Source: Aeromonas tecta
Lineage (GTDB): Bacteria > Pseudomonadota > Gammaproteobacteria > Enterobacterales > Aeromonadaceae
Direction of reading: 5' to 3'
Length of the DNA stretch: 64,000 nucleotides
Assembly: GCF_000820185.1 (NCBI RefSeq)
Contig: NZ_CDCA01000025.1
Location: forward strand, 310,001-374,000
Both the position numbers and the translations under genes were made by a program. The notes under the pieces were generated by a model. The model saw only the letters and a list, made by a program, of their open reading frames with translations, was not told the origin of the DNA and made no database searches. Below, in pieces: positions 1 through 9,227 of the stretch (the stretch's first letter is position 1; every line of letters begins with the position of its first letter).

Positions 1-1
1 T

Positions 2-1357
2 CTGCACGCCTATTCGGCCGCCGAGGCCAAGGTGCTGCTCGCCGCCACCCCGGATGTCGCCCTGCTGCTGCTCGATGTGGTGATGGAGGCCGATCATGCG
101 GGCCTGGATGTGGTGAAGTTCGTACGCGATGAACTGCAGAACAAGATGGTGCGCATCGTGTTGCGTACCGGTCAGCCCGGCCAGGCGCCGGAGGACGATG
201 TCGTCACCAACTACGACATCAATGACTACAAAGACAAGACCGAACTCACCTCCCAGAAGCTGCGCACCCTGCTGCGCGCCAGCCTGCGCTCCTACCGGGA
301 TATCCGCACCCTGGAGAGCAATCGACAGGGGCTGGAGAAGGTCATCGAAGCCTCCAAGGGGATCTTCGAGCAGCGGGCGCTGCGCCAGTTCGTCGAAGGG
401 GCCCAGACCCAGCTCAGTGCCCTGCTCAACCTGGAAGAATCCCAGATCTATGATGTGAAGCATCTGGCCTACGAGGTGCGGGATCAGATGCTCGAGCCGC
501 TGCTCGCCGACGAACCCTCGATCCGGCTGAGCGAGGCGCCCGTCATCCTGCGCCGGGCCATGACCAAGGGGGCCAATGTCTACGACGGCAACCAGCTGGT
601 GCTCTACTGCCAGAATGCCCGCCACCATCTGCTGTTTCATATCGAGACCACACGCCCGCTCAACCAGATGGATACCGGTCTGCTAAGTCTGTTTACCGAG
701 AACATCATAGTGGCGCTGGAAAACATCCGGCTCAACGAGGTGATCGGTGACAACCAGCGCGAGATCATCTATCGCATCGGCGAACTGGTGGAGACCCGCT
801 CCAAGGAGTCTGGCCTGCACGTCAAGCGGGTAGCGCTCTATACCGAGCTATTCTGCCAGTTGCTCGGCATGAACGAGGAGCGCTGCGAGCTCATCAAACG
901 CGCCTCGCCCTTGCACGATATCGGCAAGGTGGGGATCCCGGATGCCATCTTGCACAAGCCGGGCAAGCTCACTCCCGAGGAGTGGGAGATCATGAAGACT
1001 CACGCCCAGCTGGGGCAGGACATGCTCTCCGGCAGCGATCTGGCGCTGTTCCAGATAGGCGCCACCATCGCCGGCAGCCACCATGAGAAATGGAACGGCA
1101 GCGGCTACCCTCGTGGGCTTGAGGGCAATAGCATCCCGCTGGAAGGGCGGGTCGTGGCGCTGGCGGACGTGTTCGATGCGCTGGGCTCGGATCGCTGCTA
1201 CAAACAGGCCTGGCCGCTGGATCGGGTGCTCGAGCTCATCGAAGCCGAGCGTGGCCAGCACTTCGATCCCCAGTTGGTGGACCTGATGCTGACCAATCTG
1301 GACAAGTTTCTCGACATTCGCGATCAGCACAAGGATACCTACATCGGGGCGCACTGA
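2..1357 (+). CDS. HD-GYP response regulator, 5' end outside window
   Basis: The frame is open from base 2, so the true start lies upstream; 451 codons are visible. The visible N-terminus is the end of a receiver domain, with a likely phospho-acceptor Asp in LLLLDVVME. A DUF3369-type segment follows, then a complete HD-GYP domain: LHDIGKVGIPD near visible residue 305 and HHEKWNGSGYP near residue 360. By family knowledge such proteins are cytoplasmic two-component outputs that hydrolyse cyclic-di-GMP; the metal-binding HD and GYP motifs look intact, so activity is likely. The partner kinase is not in the window. A hairpin with T-runs follows the stop codon. Confidence 0.92.
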   Translation: MHAYSAAEAKVLLAATPDVALLLLDVVMEADHAGLDVVKFVRDELQNKMVRIVLRTGQPGQAPEDDVVTNYDINDYKDKTELTSQKLRTLLRASLRSYRDIRTLESNRQGLEKVIEASKGIFEQRALRQFVEGAQTQLSALLNLEESQIYDVKHLAYEVRDQMLEPLLADEPSIRLSEAPVILRRAMTKGANVYDGNQLVLYCQNARHHLLFHIETTRPLNQMDTGLLSLFTENIIVALENIRLNEVIGDNQREIIYRIGELVETRSKESGLHVKRVALYTELFCQLLGMNEERCELIKRASPLHDIGKVGIPDAILHKPGKLTPEEWEIMKTHAQLGQDMLSGSDLALFQIGATIAGSHHEKWNGSGYPRGLEGNSIPLEGRVVALADVFDALGSDRCYKQAWPLDRVLELIEAERGQHFDPQLVDLMLTNLDKFLDIRDQHKDTYIGAH

Positions 1358-1385
1358 TCGACGCGACTTGCCGTCGATACCCCCA

Positions 1386-1417
1386 CAAAAAAGCCGCCCG
1401 ATGGGGCGGCTTTTTTA
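1386..1417. terminator. Bidirectional rho-independent terminator
   Basis: The stem AAGCCGCCC/GGGGCGGCTT has an A-run before it and a T-run after it. It sits between convergent genes and can serve both the HD-GYP gene and the minus-strand gene ending at 1432. Confidence 0.85.
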
Positions 1418-1431
1418 CCATGTGCTCTGCG

Positions 1432-2694
1432 CTATTGCTCCGGCAGATTGAGATCCAGCTTGAGCGAGGGCGCCGCACTTTCACTCTGCGCCTTCTGCGC
1501 CGCCATGGCCTTGTGCAGGGTCCGGCGTTTTTGCTGCAAGAGAAATCCCCCTGCTCCCAGCAGGATCAGCAGTCCAGCACCCGCGCCCAGGGCCCAGGGC
1601 AACCAGGCGCGACTCTCCTGCGCCTCAAACTTGGCCTTGGCCGGTATCACGGTCGCCGGCGCCGCGGAGGGCGGCGGGGGCAGCACTGGCAGGATGTTGA
1701 ACGACTTGACCGGCAGTTGCAGCTGTATTTCACGGCCCAATCGGGTCGTACCAAACAGGGTCGCCTCGACCTTGTACTGGCCCACCGCCTTGAGCGCCGA
1801 GAGATCGACCTCCATTCTGGGCTCGCTCGCCACGGCATTGAACGGCTGACTGGCCCCGGTGCTGTTGGCGGCCTTGCCCTGGATAACCACGGAGGCCGGA
1901 TCCAGCTCGTCGGCGTCAATGATGAAGGAGAGCTTGGCCCCCATCTCGCCAGAGGGGGCGGCCAGGTTGTAACTCACAGGCATCGGATAGAGCAGCACCT
2001 GCTGGGACTGGGCACGGGAGAACACCTGGTTGCCGGTACTGTAAAGCGCACGGTACTTGCCAGCCGGCATGTCCAGCACGGCGTCGGCGGTCATGACGCC
2101 ATCACCCGGTACCTCATCGAGCCCCTTGCCGTCATCCAGATAGTGGCCCAGGGTCTCCTCGACCAGAGGCTCCCCGCTCTGCTCCGCATTGTTGAACTGT
2201 TGCAGCTTCACCGTCATGCCCAGATCGGTGAGGTAATAGTCCGCACCGGGCGCCGCGCCATCGATCAGCAAGCGGGACTGGAGCTTGACCCTTTCTCCCT
2301 GATAGAGCCGGCTCGGCAGCGGCTCGCTCTCGACCCGGATGTCGGACAGCAGCCGCACCCTGTTGTCGGGATCCACTCCTCCGATGGCCTGCCAGGGGCC
2401 CGGCATGGGATCCCGTACCGTGATGAGATCCTGGCTCGGCAGCGCCAGCCAGCCCACGTCCGGTGGTGTCACCTTGCCGACATAGAGCTTGCTGCCATCG
2501 GGTCGCACCAGGATCACCGAAGGGGTGCCCGGCTTGCGCTTGATGATGAAGGTGATCTCTTTGACCCCATAATCGATGCGAAAGCGATTATCGAGCAGGG
2601 GAATGTCGGAGGGGGCAAACACTTCGTTGGCCGTCACCGAAAGCGAGAGCGTCGCCAGCAGCAGCCCTCCCCAAAATGGACTCATTGCCGCCAC
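1432..2694 (-). CDS. TIGR03503 family membrane-anchored protein
   Basis: 420 residues. An N-terminal signal sequence (GGLLLATLSLSVTANE) precedes a long predicted periplasmic region of beta-rich character and a single C-terminal membrane span near residues 366-388, followed by a short basic tail (QQKRR). I recognise the TIGR03503 family, known from Vibrio, Shewanella and Aeromonas and of unknown function. The start chosen is GTG at 2694, because AAAGGAGG lies nine bases upstream; an in-frame ATG at 2685 has a poorer spacing. The start overlaps the end of dnaQ by 13 bases on the same strand, so the two are probably co-transcribed. Confidence 0.8.
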   Translation of the reverse strand: MAAMSPFWGGLLLATLSLSVTANEVFAPSDIPLLDNRFRIDYGVKEITFIIKRKPGTPSVILVRPDGSKLYVGKVTPPDVGWLALPSQDLITVRDPMPGPWQAIGGVDPDNRVRLLSDIRVESEPLPSRLYQGERVKLQSRLLIDGAAPGADYYLTDLGMTVKLQQFNNAEQSGEPLVEETLGHYLDDGKGLDEVPGDGVMTADAVLDMPAGKYRALYSTGNQVFSRAQSQQVLLYPMPVSYNLAAPSGEMGAKLSFIIDADELDPASVVIQGKAANSTGASQPFNAVASEPRMEVDLSALKAVGQYKVEATLFGTTRLGREIQLQLPVKSFNILPVLPPPPSAAPATVIPAKAKFEAQESRAWLPWALGAGAGLLILLGAGGFLLQQKRRTLHKAMAAQKAQSESAAPSLKLDLNLPEQ

Positions 2695-3404
2695 AGGCAG
2701 GCGCCTCCTTTCTTTTGCACCAGATCGAGCCGCGCCTCGTGAGCAGCCAACATCTCGTCATTGGCGCGCACTACCTTGAGTGCTGGGCGGTTACTCTCCA
2801 GCCGACGGATGCTAGTGTCCTGATTGCTGTCATTCTCACTGCTCTCATTGGCCAGATTGAGCTTGGTCTGGCCACCGGTCATCAGCAGGTAGACGTCTGC
2901 CAGGATCTCCGCATCGAGCAAGGCCCCGTGCAGGGTACGGTGGGAGTTGTCGATGCCGTAGCGATCGCACAGCACATCCAGGTTGTTGCGCTTGCCGGGG
3001 AAGAGGTCCCGCGCCATCGCCAGGGTATCGGTGATGCTGCAGATATCCGCCGTCTTGAAGTCAAGGCCGAGCTTGCTGAACTCGTAGTCCATGAAGCCCA
3101 CGTCAAAGGGCGCATTGTGGGCGATGAGCTCGGCGCCGCGGATGAACTCGATGAAATCATCGGCTATCTGGCTAAAGGCGGGTTTGTCCACCAGGAAGGC
3201 ATCGGTAATGCCGTGCACCTGGATGGCCTCGGGATCCACCAACCTATCCGGCTTGATGTAGACATGGAAATGATTGCCGGTCAGTTTGCGGTTGATCACC
3301 TCCACACAGCCGATCTCGATGATACGGTGTCCGAGGTAGACGGGACCGCCTGCCGTGTTCATACCTGTGGTTTCAGTATCCAGAATAACGATCCTATTAG
3401 ACAT
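2682..3404 (-). CDS. dnaQ: DNA polymerase III epsilon subunit (3'-5' proofreading exonuclease)
   Basis: 240 residues, the normal DnaQ length. The DEDDh exonuclease motifs are intact: Exo I DTETTG at residues 9-14, Exo II HNAPFD, and Exo III with H-x4-D in HGALLDAE. The C-terminus ends in AHEARLDLVQKKGGACLW, the conserved tail that contacts the alpha polymerase subunit. ATG 3404 is chosen over GTG 3419 because GGGG (3414-3417) is a well-spaced ribosome site and the protein then starts MSNRIVILDTETTG like its relatives. dnaQ and rnhA are classically adjacent and divergent; here rnhA starts 27 kb away, which exposes the island between them. The dnaQ promoter is probably supplied partly by island-end sequence. 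Confidence 0.97.
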   Translation of the reverse strand: MSNRIVILDTETTGMNTAGGPVYLGHRIIEIGCVEVINRKLTGNHFHVYIKPDRLVDPEAIQVHGITDAFLVDKPAFSQIADDFIEFIRGAELIAHNAPFDVGFMDYEFSKLGLDFKTADICSITDTLAMARDLFPGKRNNLDVLCDRYGIDNSHRTLHGALLDAEILADVYLLMTGGQTKLNLANESSENDSNQDTSIRRLESNRPALKVVRANDEMLAAHEARLDLVQKKGGACLWRQ

Positions 3405-3416
3405 ATTTTGTAACCC

Positions 3417-3424
3417 CACTCTAG
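3417..3424. repeat. Candidate attL core CACTCTAG (left island boundary)
   Basis: The octamer CACTCTAG lies just upstream of the dnaQ ribosome site and recurs in direct orientation at 30343-30350, next to the right-end repeats. It would fit a direct repeat left by tyrosine-recombinase integration. An 8-base match within roughly 100-base search zones at both ends has about a 10-20% probability by chance, so this is only a candidate. Confidence 0.4.
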
Positions 3425-3474
3425 ATAACTAAACCATTAATCCAATAATATCATGCAATTAGATTAAGATCACT

Positions 3475-3541
3475 TTGATTGTCAAGATAAAAAGTGTAAA
3501 CTGCGAGAACATGCACAAACAAACTCCTGAAAAGTGTAAAC
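3475..3541 (+). promoter_or_regulatory. Left-end repeats over the recombinase promoter
   Basis: Two identical 11-mers AAAGTGTAAAC at 3491-3501 and 3531-3541 have starts exactly 40 bases apart. The first overlaps a candidate -10 (TAAACT 3497-3502, after TTGATT 3475-3480 with a 16-base spacer). The second abuts the ATG at 3542. A third identical copy lies at 30212-30222, and AGTGTAAACT (3493-3502) recurs inverted at 30337-30346. The arrangement fits recombinase arm sites that also autoregulate the operon; that role is inferred. Confidence 0.5.
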
Positions 3542-4762
3542 ATGAAACTACAGATCAGGCATTACATTGCTCAAAACGGTGAGCGTTTCTCGCTACTGTA
3601 CAATGTTGACCATGATGATTCTGATCATGCCGCGTTTCCACTCTTCTATCCAACTGCTTATGTGACGAGACGGCTACGAGGCCAGATGCACAGCAGCCAA
3701 GTTGAACAGCTCCAGGCGATCAAAAAACTTTACAACTGGGCTCATCAGGAAAAACCTGCTCTCGACCTGCACCATGTCTTGCTCTCCCGTCAATTTTTCG
3801 CACCCTACCAGGTGGATTCATTAGCAGCCCACTTGTTGAAGAAGGATAGGCAAGGGAACACCATCTCAAGACCGAGATATAACCGTACATTAAATGTTGT
3901 TGCTGAGTACTTGACATGGTACGCAACCGAAATAATTTCTGATTCAAATTCACCTAAGATCGCTAAAGCCGTAACGCATATGAAAAGTGAAATCAATGCT
4001 CGTTGCAACAAACGGCAGGGATCCACTTCTAGGCAACAGCAGGCAAATCTGACCAAAAAGCTATCTGACAAAGCAAGAGCAACCCTACTCAATCTCTTTA
4101 AAAATGCAGAAAATGGAATTAAAAACGAGACCCAAAAAAACACTCTCTATCGGAATATTCTTACCTTGCACATTATGTACTCTACAGGAATGCGCATCGG
4201 AGAGGTGCTAGGGCTTCAACTGCAAGATTTTATTATCGCTTCTGGCGGCGAACCAGCCTACTTGGTTATACGCCGAAATCATGACGCTATAGAAGATGAC
4301 CGAATCCAGCAGCCTGTAGCTAAAACGCTTAACCGTCGGTTAGCAATTGATGATGAACTTTCCCACATAATTTCTGATTACTTAGTTCGACGGTCAAAAA
4401 TCCCTCACGTAGGATTCCATGATAACTCCTACCTATTAGTCAATTTCATGCGAGGCTCCCGACAAGGGTTAGGTGTTAGCAACCAGAGTTTCAATACCTC
4501 ATTAGAACGCTTGAGGAAGAGATTCCCTACATTAAGTGAACTCCATCCACATTTATTACGACACGACTGGAATTTTCGATTTTCTCAGAAAGCGGCTTTG
4601 CTGAAAATGGATGAGAAGACAGAACGAGCTGTGCGAGAGTACTGTATGGGCTGGGTAGACAATTCCCCCTCATCAAAAATTTACAATCGACGATACATTG
4701 AAGAGCTCGCGTTTGATATAGGTGTACGGATAGCCAACGATACTCAGAAAAAGGACTTGTGA
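3542..4762 (+). CDS. Tyrosine recombinase 1 of island operon (406 aa)
   Basis: A phage-integrase (DNA_BRE_C) type protein. The catalytic residues are visible: Arg in STGMRIGE near residue 218, H-x-x-R in HLLRHDW near 337-343, and a candidate Tyr nucleophile in KIYNRRY near 380. The N-terminal half is the expected SAM-like/arm-binding portion. The ATG at 3542 follows directly after a terminal repeat, and there is no strong ribosome site. The stop overlaps the next gene by four bases (ATGA), so the recombinase genes form one coupled operon. The gene is much more AT-rich than dnaQ. In GMT islands an extra integrase beside the trio would be this one; the pairing is from memory. Confidence 0.85.
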   Translation: MKLQIRHYIAQNGERFSLLYNVDHDDSDHAAFPLFYPTAYVTRRLRGQMHSSQVEQLQAIKKLYNWAHQEKPALDLHHVLLSRQFFAPYQVDSLAAHLLKKDRQGNTISRPRYNRTLNVVAEYLTWYATEIISDSNSPKIAKAVTHMKSEINARCNKRQGSTSRQQQANLTKKLSDKARATLLNLFKNAENGIKNETQKNTLYRNILTLHIMYSTGMRIGEVLGLQLQDFIIASGGEPAYLVIRRNHDAIEDDRIQQPVAKTLNRRLAIDDELSHIISDYLVRRSKIPHVGFHDNSYLLVNFMRGSRQGLGVSNQSFNTSLERLRKRFPTLSELHPHLLRHDWNFRFSQKAALLKMDEKTERAVREYCMGWVDNSPSSKIYNRRYIEELAFDIGVRIANDTQKKDL

Positions 4763-6417
4763 TGAGCTCGGGGTATACATTTAAATTAAATCAGGATGAA
4801 ATCTCAGTTAAAGCTAAGGCGCTTGGTCTCCGAGAGGAAGCCAAACGCCATAGGTTTGTCATTAACTTTCCAAAAAACGTGATTTTGGAAAACACAAGAT
4901 TGGTTATAATTGGCGAGGTATCGTACAGTCTTTCATCTATCAAGAAAAAATTAGAAAAGAAAGAATTCCTCTCATTTCTTGGCGTCATCTCATGGCTGAC
5001 AAATAATAATGAAACAGCATCGTTAGAAAATATCATTCCAGCTTTCAGAAGCTATATTAATACTGCATATGTAAATGGCATTACTGTTGAGTCGCTATCA
5101 TCTTTTCTCGAAAGCTGTCGCAGTCACGAAGCCGCACACGCCTACTTTGGCTTACTAAAACGACTGTTAATAAAGTGGCATGAGCTAAATCTACCGGGGG
5201 TTTCCGATGATGAGTTTAATTTCATATCCCAGGTTCAGCTTCCACAACCTAAAAGACCAGCTGGCAGTAGAATTAGGTCAGATGACCCAACTGAGGGATG
5301 GTATACCCACTCAGAGTATGACTCTCTTGTCCAAACAATTTGGCGTACATACGAGTCTGGCCTAGGGAGCTTATGGAGAACATGCGTCCTCCTGTTATCT
5401 GCACAATTTGGACGGCGCCCTATACAAATAGCACATCTAAAAATTGTAGACCTACAAGAAACAGGTATAAGCTGTGGTGTTTCTGGCCGTCGCATTGAAT
5501 TTCCTGGGGCCAAAGATAAGGACTCTAATGGATTCAGGGAATCGAAAATAGAAGTTCATCCTATGAGTGATGAATTATGGTATCTTTGCAAGCGTCAAGA
5601 AGAGGAATCAATTCTTCGGTTTGAAGTGGCACTAGGACGTAGGCTAACCCAACAAGAGAAGTTAAATTTACCATTATTCCCATATAGATCTACCCGGATC
5701 TTAAAGAGGAAAATAGAAGCCTCCGAATTTCTTCACGAAATTGACAGCGATATGCTAGCTTCTTCTATCCTCCATGTTGCTAGTGGCTTAATTTCATCTA
5801 CGATAGCCACCGGCCCTTTTGGTGAAACTGTAATTTCTCAAAGAACTGGGCAACCACTCGTCCAAAATGCGTATCGATTCAGGTACACCCGCGCACGACA
5901 ATTGGCTCGTTCAGGCGTCCCCAAAGCTGCACTTCAATATTGGCTAGGACATGAAACAGATTATTCCATCGATACCTACTACGACGATCCTGCTGAACGA
6001 GCAAGGGTATTGAACGATCAAATAGCCCCATTATTAGCCCCCCTAGCCCAAGCTTTTCAGGGGAACCTCAAAGATAACGAGGCAAGCGCAGCCAGAGGTG
6101 ATGACCCAACTAGCCGCATTGAGCTCGATGGGCATGAAGCTTTGGGGGTTGGCACATGCGGTGAGCATGGATTTTGTTCCGCCTCAGTCCCAATCCCCTG
6201 CTACCGCTGTACCAAATTCCAGCCATGGGTGTTCGGCCCCCATCATGAAGTACTGAACCGACTACTAGAACGGCAACACCTAGAAAATGAAGTTCCTAGA
6301 CCAGGAATGAAGCGGCGATTGCTTGTTCCAGTCCAATTAGATAAAGATATTCAGGCTGTCAAGGAAGTTATTGTTTTGTGCGAAGATCGCAAAGCGGTGT
6401 TAAGGGATCAGGAATGA
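4759..6417 (+). CDS. gmtY: Tyrosine recombinase 2, GmtY-like (552 aa)
   Basis: A large recombinase with Arg in FGRRPIQ near residue 218, a YRFRYTRARQ box near 372 (Y in place of the usual His of H-x-x-R), GHE, and a candidate nucleophile Tyr in SIDTYYDD near 407. A C-terminal extension carries four Cys near residues 466-483 (GTCGEHGFC, PCYRC), probably a small zinc ribbon. It overlaps the preceding and following genes by four bases. Size, order and partners match my memory of the Gamma-Mobile-Trio recombinase GmtY; which of the two smaller recombinases is GmtY needs a profile search. Confidence 0.75.
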   Translation: MMSSGYTFKLNQDEISVKAKALGLREEAKRHRFVINFPKNVILENTRLVIIGEVSYSLSSIKKKLEKKEFLSFLGVISWLTNNNETASLENIIPAFRSYINTAYVNGITVESLSSFLESCRSHEAAHAYFGLLKRLLIKWHELNLPGVSDDEFNFISQVQLPQPKRPAGSRIRSDDPTEGWYTHSEYDSLVQTIWRTYESGLGSLWRTCVLLLSAQFGRRPIQIAHLKIVDLQETGISCGVSGRRIEFPGAKDKDSNGFRESKIEVHPMSDELWYLCKRQEEESILRFEVALGRRLTQQEKLNLPLFPYRSTRILKRKIEASEFLHEIDSDMLASSILHVASGLISSTIATGPFGETVISQRTGQPLVQNAYRFRYTRARQLARSGVPKAALQYWLGHETDYSIDTYYDDPAERARVLNDQIAPLLAPLAQAFQGNLKDNEASAARGDDPTSRIELDGHEALGVGTCGEHGFCSASVPIPCYRCTKFQPWVFGPHHEVLNRLLERQHLENEVPRPGMKRRLLVPVQLDKDIQAVKEVIVLCEDRKAVLRDQE

Positions 6418-8480
6418 GCAACATTGTTATTTTTAAGTCTAGTGCAACACTATCCACAGAAAATAATCTGTGGAACCTAATTAATCTTGCTCGTGACAAG
6501 ATCCCCCTTTGGAGTGACCTGGAAGGCTTCACATGGGAGAGTTCTGTATGGCCAACTCACTGGACTTCCATACGATTTTTAGAACTATATGAACGAAAAT
6601 TGCACGCTTCAAAAATACCAACAGAACAGCAATTGATGACCTCGCCATTTATATGGTTTGCTAAGGCTTATATACGCTATACACAAAACAAGCACAAAAC
6701 AAAAACAATCAAGAGAACCGTAGCTGCATTGCAGCTACTCGAAGCAGCATTACTTGAAACCAATATGAAGGCGGATGTAACCAAAGTGACACCTCGGGAA
6801 TTGGATAGAGCGATCCAATTAATGATTTCTGAGGAATTCAAAGACCGACAAGGGATCGGGGGCGCACTCCAAACCATAGCTAAAAACTTATCAGACTGGC
6901 ATATTACCACCTCTAACTTAAAATACTGGCAACATCCATTTTTAGGAGAAAACTCCAACGCTACCGTTAATAAGGCAGACCCTGACTCCATAGCAAAAAA
7001 ACTACCATCTGATGATACTCTTTTGGCTATAGCTGAGATTTTTGCTAACGGTTTTACTGATACCCAAGATGACGAAGATATTTATATCACTTGTGTTACT
7101 TGTCTACTGTTATGTGCACCGATGCGTATTAATGAGATACTGCATTTTAGAGAAAACCCACTAAGAGATGAGCTAGATTCCAATGGTAAAAAACAGGTCT
7201 ACATTTCCTATTGGGTTCCTAAGAATGGCCTTTATGTCAGAAAGGAAATTCCTGAGGTTATGGCTGATCTCGCACGAGAAGCCGTTAGACGACTCAGCCT
7301 TATCACAGAGGAGTCTCGCAGACTAGCTCTTCACATTGAAAAAAATCCAGAACAATTTTATCGACATTCCCAATGCCCTGACGTTCTTGATGATCAAGTT
7401 TTAACTGTTGAAGAGTTGACCCAAGCTTTAGGATTTAACAACTCTAAATCAACAGAAACATTCATCTATCGCTGCACAGGTAGATACAACTACAAAGGGT
7501 GGACGCTCAATTCAGTATGGCCATTGATAATGGCTGAACACAAAAAATTAAATCCATATTTTCCCTATCAAGTTGACCCCGCTGACGCCTCCCACAATAA
7601 GCCATTGAAAATGTCAGAGTCTCTGATATGCCTTAGATACATGCAATTATCCACAAGGAATCAGACTAGTTCCATATTACTGGCCCCTGCCAACCGTGAT
7701 TTCTATGCCAAACGTCTTGAGTCAAGGGATATGCAGCGCGGAAATAAGACAGTAAACATGAGTATTTTGCTCAAACATGGTTATGAAGGGATGGAGTTAC
7801 GTTCACACCAACTACGACATTTTTTAAATACCCTAGCGCAAGAAGCCGGTGTTAGTATCGATGTAATTACACGCTGGTCGACTAGAGCATCTCAGGCACA
7901 AAGCCGCGTCTACATGCACCAAGATCCAGAACGAAAATCCAGTAAAATAGCAGCTCAGCTAGGTATGACTCCAAGCCAAACAACCATACGGCCTTTAACT
8001 CAGGATGAATACCGTCTCATGGATTTTGGACCCATCATCACTACTCGCTATGGGATCTGTACACACGACTACACTGTGACCCCCTGTAACAAACATGCTG
8101 ACTGTCTAAACTGCTCTGAGCTGCTGATATGCAAAGGACACAGGAGGTCTCTTAAGGCGATGATTGAAGAACGTGACCACATCGCCGAAAATCTGGCTGC
8201 TACACAGGCTGAAATTGATGCAGGACACAGAGTTGCCAGTCGCTGGCAGCAAGTTCATAAACAAACTCTCGACAGACTAAATCGACTCATTGATCTTATG
8301 ACAGACAAAGACATAGAAGATGGGAGTCCAATAAGGATTCAAGGCAACGACTTCAACCATCAAATACGGATTGTAGAAAATACAGCAGCAAAACCATTAA
8401 ATAAAAACATTGACATTATAGATTTTGGACATAGTGATGAGATTGCGGCCTGCCTACGACTGCTCTCGGAGGAAAATTAA
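6414..8480 (+). CDS. gmtZ: Tyrosine recombinase 3, GmtZ-like integrase (688 aa)
   Basis: 688 residues from ATG 6414, chosen because it overlaps the previous stop as ATGA and follows AAGGGATCAGGA; an in-frame upstream start at 6378 would lie deep inside the previous gene. Catalytic residues: Arg in APMRINEI near 236, H-x-x-R in HQLRHF near 465, and Tyr in SRVYMHQ near 500. A Cys-rich segment follows near 548-575 (ICTHDY, PCNKHADCLNC, LLICKGH), again a likely zinc site, and then a coiled-coil region. Unusually long for an integrase. It probably acts together with the two upstream recombinases; this is inferred from coupling and from known three-recombinase elements such as Tn554 and GMT islands. 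Confidence 0.78.
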   Translation: MSNIVIFKSSATLSTENNLWNLINLARDKIPLWSDLEGFTWESSVWPTHWTSIRFLELYERKLHASKIPTEQQLMTSPFIWFAKAYIRYTQNKHKTKTIKRTVAALQLLEAALLETNMKADVTKVTPRELDRAIQLMISEEFKDRQGIGGALQTIAKNLSDWHITTSNLKYWQHPFLGENSNATVNKADPDSIAKKLPSDDTLLAIAEIFANGFTDTQDDEDIYITCVTCLLLCAPMRINEILHFRENPLRDELDSNGKKQVYISYWVPKNGLYVRKEIPEVMADLAREAVRRLSLITEESRRLALHIEKNPEQFYRHSQCPDVLDDQVLTVEELTQALGFNNSKSTETFIYRCTGRYNYKGWTLNSVWPLIMAEHKKLNPYFPYQVDPADASHNKPLKMSESLICLRYMQLSTRNQTSSILLAPANRDFYAKRLESRDMQRGNKTVNMSILLKHGYEGMELRSHQLRHFLNTLAQEAGVSIDVITRWSTRASQAQSRVYMHQDPERKSSKIAAQLGMTPSQTTIRPLTQDEYRLMDFGPIITTRYGICTHDYTVTPCNKHADCLNCSELLICKGHRRSLKAMIEERDHIAENLAATQAEIDAGHRVASRWQQVHKQTLDRLNRLIDLMTDKDIEDGSPIRIQGNDFNHQIRIVENTAAKPLNKNIDIIDFGHSDEIAACLRLLSEEN

Positions 8481-8893
8481 TGCCAAGCCCAATAACTGCG
8501 AAACACCTTCACCACATTGTTGACATTATTAGAGATTGGCCAAAGGATGAGTCACTAACTTGGGATAACATTTGTAATGCTTCTGAGGTTGTCATCGGTT
8601 ATAAGCCAACACGTCAGGCACTATCCAAAAAAGCAATACTAACAAATGCTTATAAGACAAAAAAGGGCGAGCTAAAGGCGAAGCGACTTGCAGTAGCTGG
8701 CGTTCCAACGCCAAAGAGTATGCCTGCTGCTATTGAACAAATTTCTAGACTGAAACAGGAAAATATACAATTAAGGCAAGAGTTAACGAGGATGGCAGAA
8801 ACTGCGCAGCGTTTTATTCATAATGCTAGCCTCCATGGCTTGACGCCTGCACACTTGATGAAGCAACTACCCAAACAAAATCGCAAAGAGTAA
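8480..8893 (+). CDS. gmtX: Recombinase-operon accessory protein, GmtX-like
   Basis: 137 residues. The ATG overlaps the TAA of the large recombinase (TAATG), so translation is coupled. The N-terminal part may be a small helical DNA-binding domain; residues about 90-115 form a clear coiled coil (EQISRLKQENIQLRQELTRM). No catalytic motif is visible. Position and size match GmtX of Gamma-Mobile-Trio modules and, functionally, the small third subunit TnpC of Tn554-type elements. It is probably a DNA-binding or directionality partner of the recombinases. Confidence 0.7.
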   Translation: MPSPITAKHLHHIVDIIRDWPKDESLTWDNICNASEVVIGYKPTRQALSKKAILTNAYKTKKGELKAKRLAVAGVPTPKSMPAAIEQISRLKQENIQLRQELTRMAETAQRFIHNASLHGLTPAHLMKQLPKQNRKE

Positions 8894-8988
8894 CAATATA
8901 ATAAAAAAGTTTTTAAAACAGTAGGATGCAGCACGTATACAACTCCCGCCTATATATCTGCGGGGTATCTCTCGAAAAAATTACAACT

Positions 8989-9018
8989 GAAAGTACATGT
9001 GTTTATTCATGTACTTTC
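8989..9018. repeat. Perfect 11-base inverted repeat
   Basis: GAAAGTACATG and CATGTACTTTC are separated by 8 bases. There is no T-run afterwards, so it is not a classic terminator; it may be an mRNA 3' stabiliser, an operator or an old junction site. Confidence 0.5.
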
Positions 9019-9192
9019 TGATTATACCTAAATATGATCCTACATTAACACTAGATATTATTTACCCTCCCCCTACCAATTTAATTTATAGATAAAACAA
9101 GCAAGTGGTAAACTTCACAAAAAAAAAGAGCGATGTTTTTATTAAACGCCATTCTGGAGTGAATAATAAAATACCAAGTAACTTGTTCTTGC

Positions 9193-9224
9193 AAAAGGGC
9201 CTCTGTTCAAGAAGGCCCTTTTGT
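9193..9224. terminator. Terminator after arsenic permease gene
   Basis: The stem AAAAGGGCC/GGCCCTTTT has a 12-base loop and lies just past the minus-strand permease stop. The A/T flanks allow function on both strands. Confidence 0.7.
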
Positions 9225-9227
9225 TAT

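Larger units (their letters stand above)
8894..9227. other. AT-rich intergenic stretch without gene
   Basis: This lies between the recombinase operon and the arsenic cluster. It contains no plausible coding frame. It holds a perfect 11-base stem (8989-9018) and a terminator (9193-9224). It probably marks the junction where cargo was added to the island. Confidence 0.6.
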
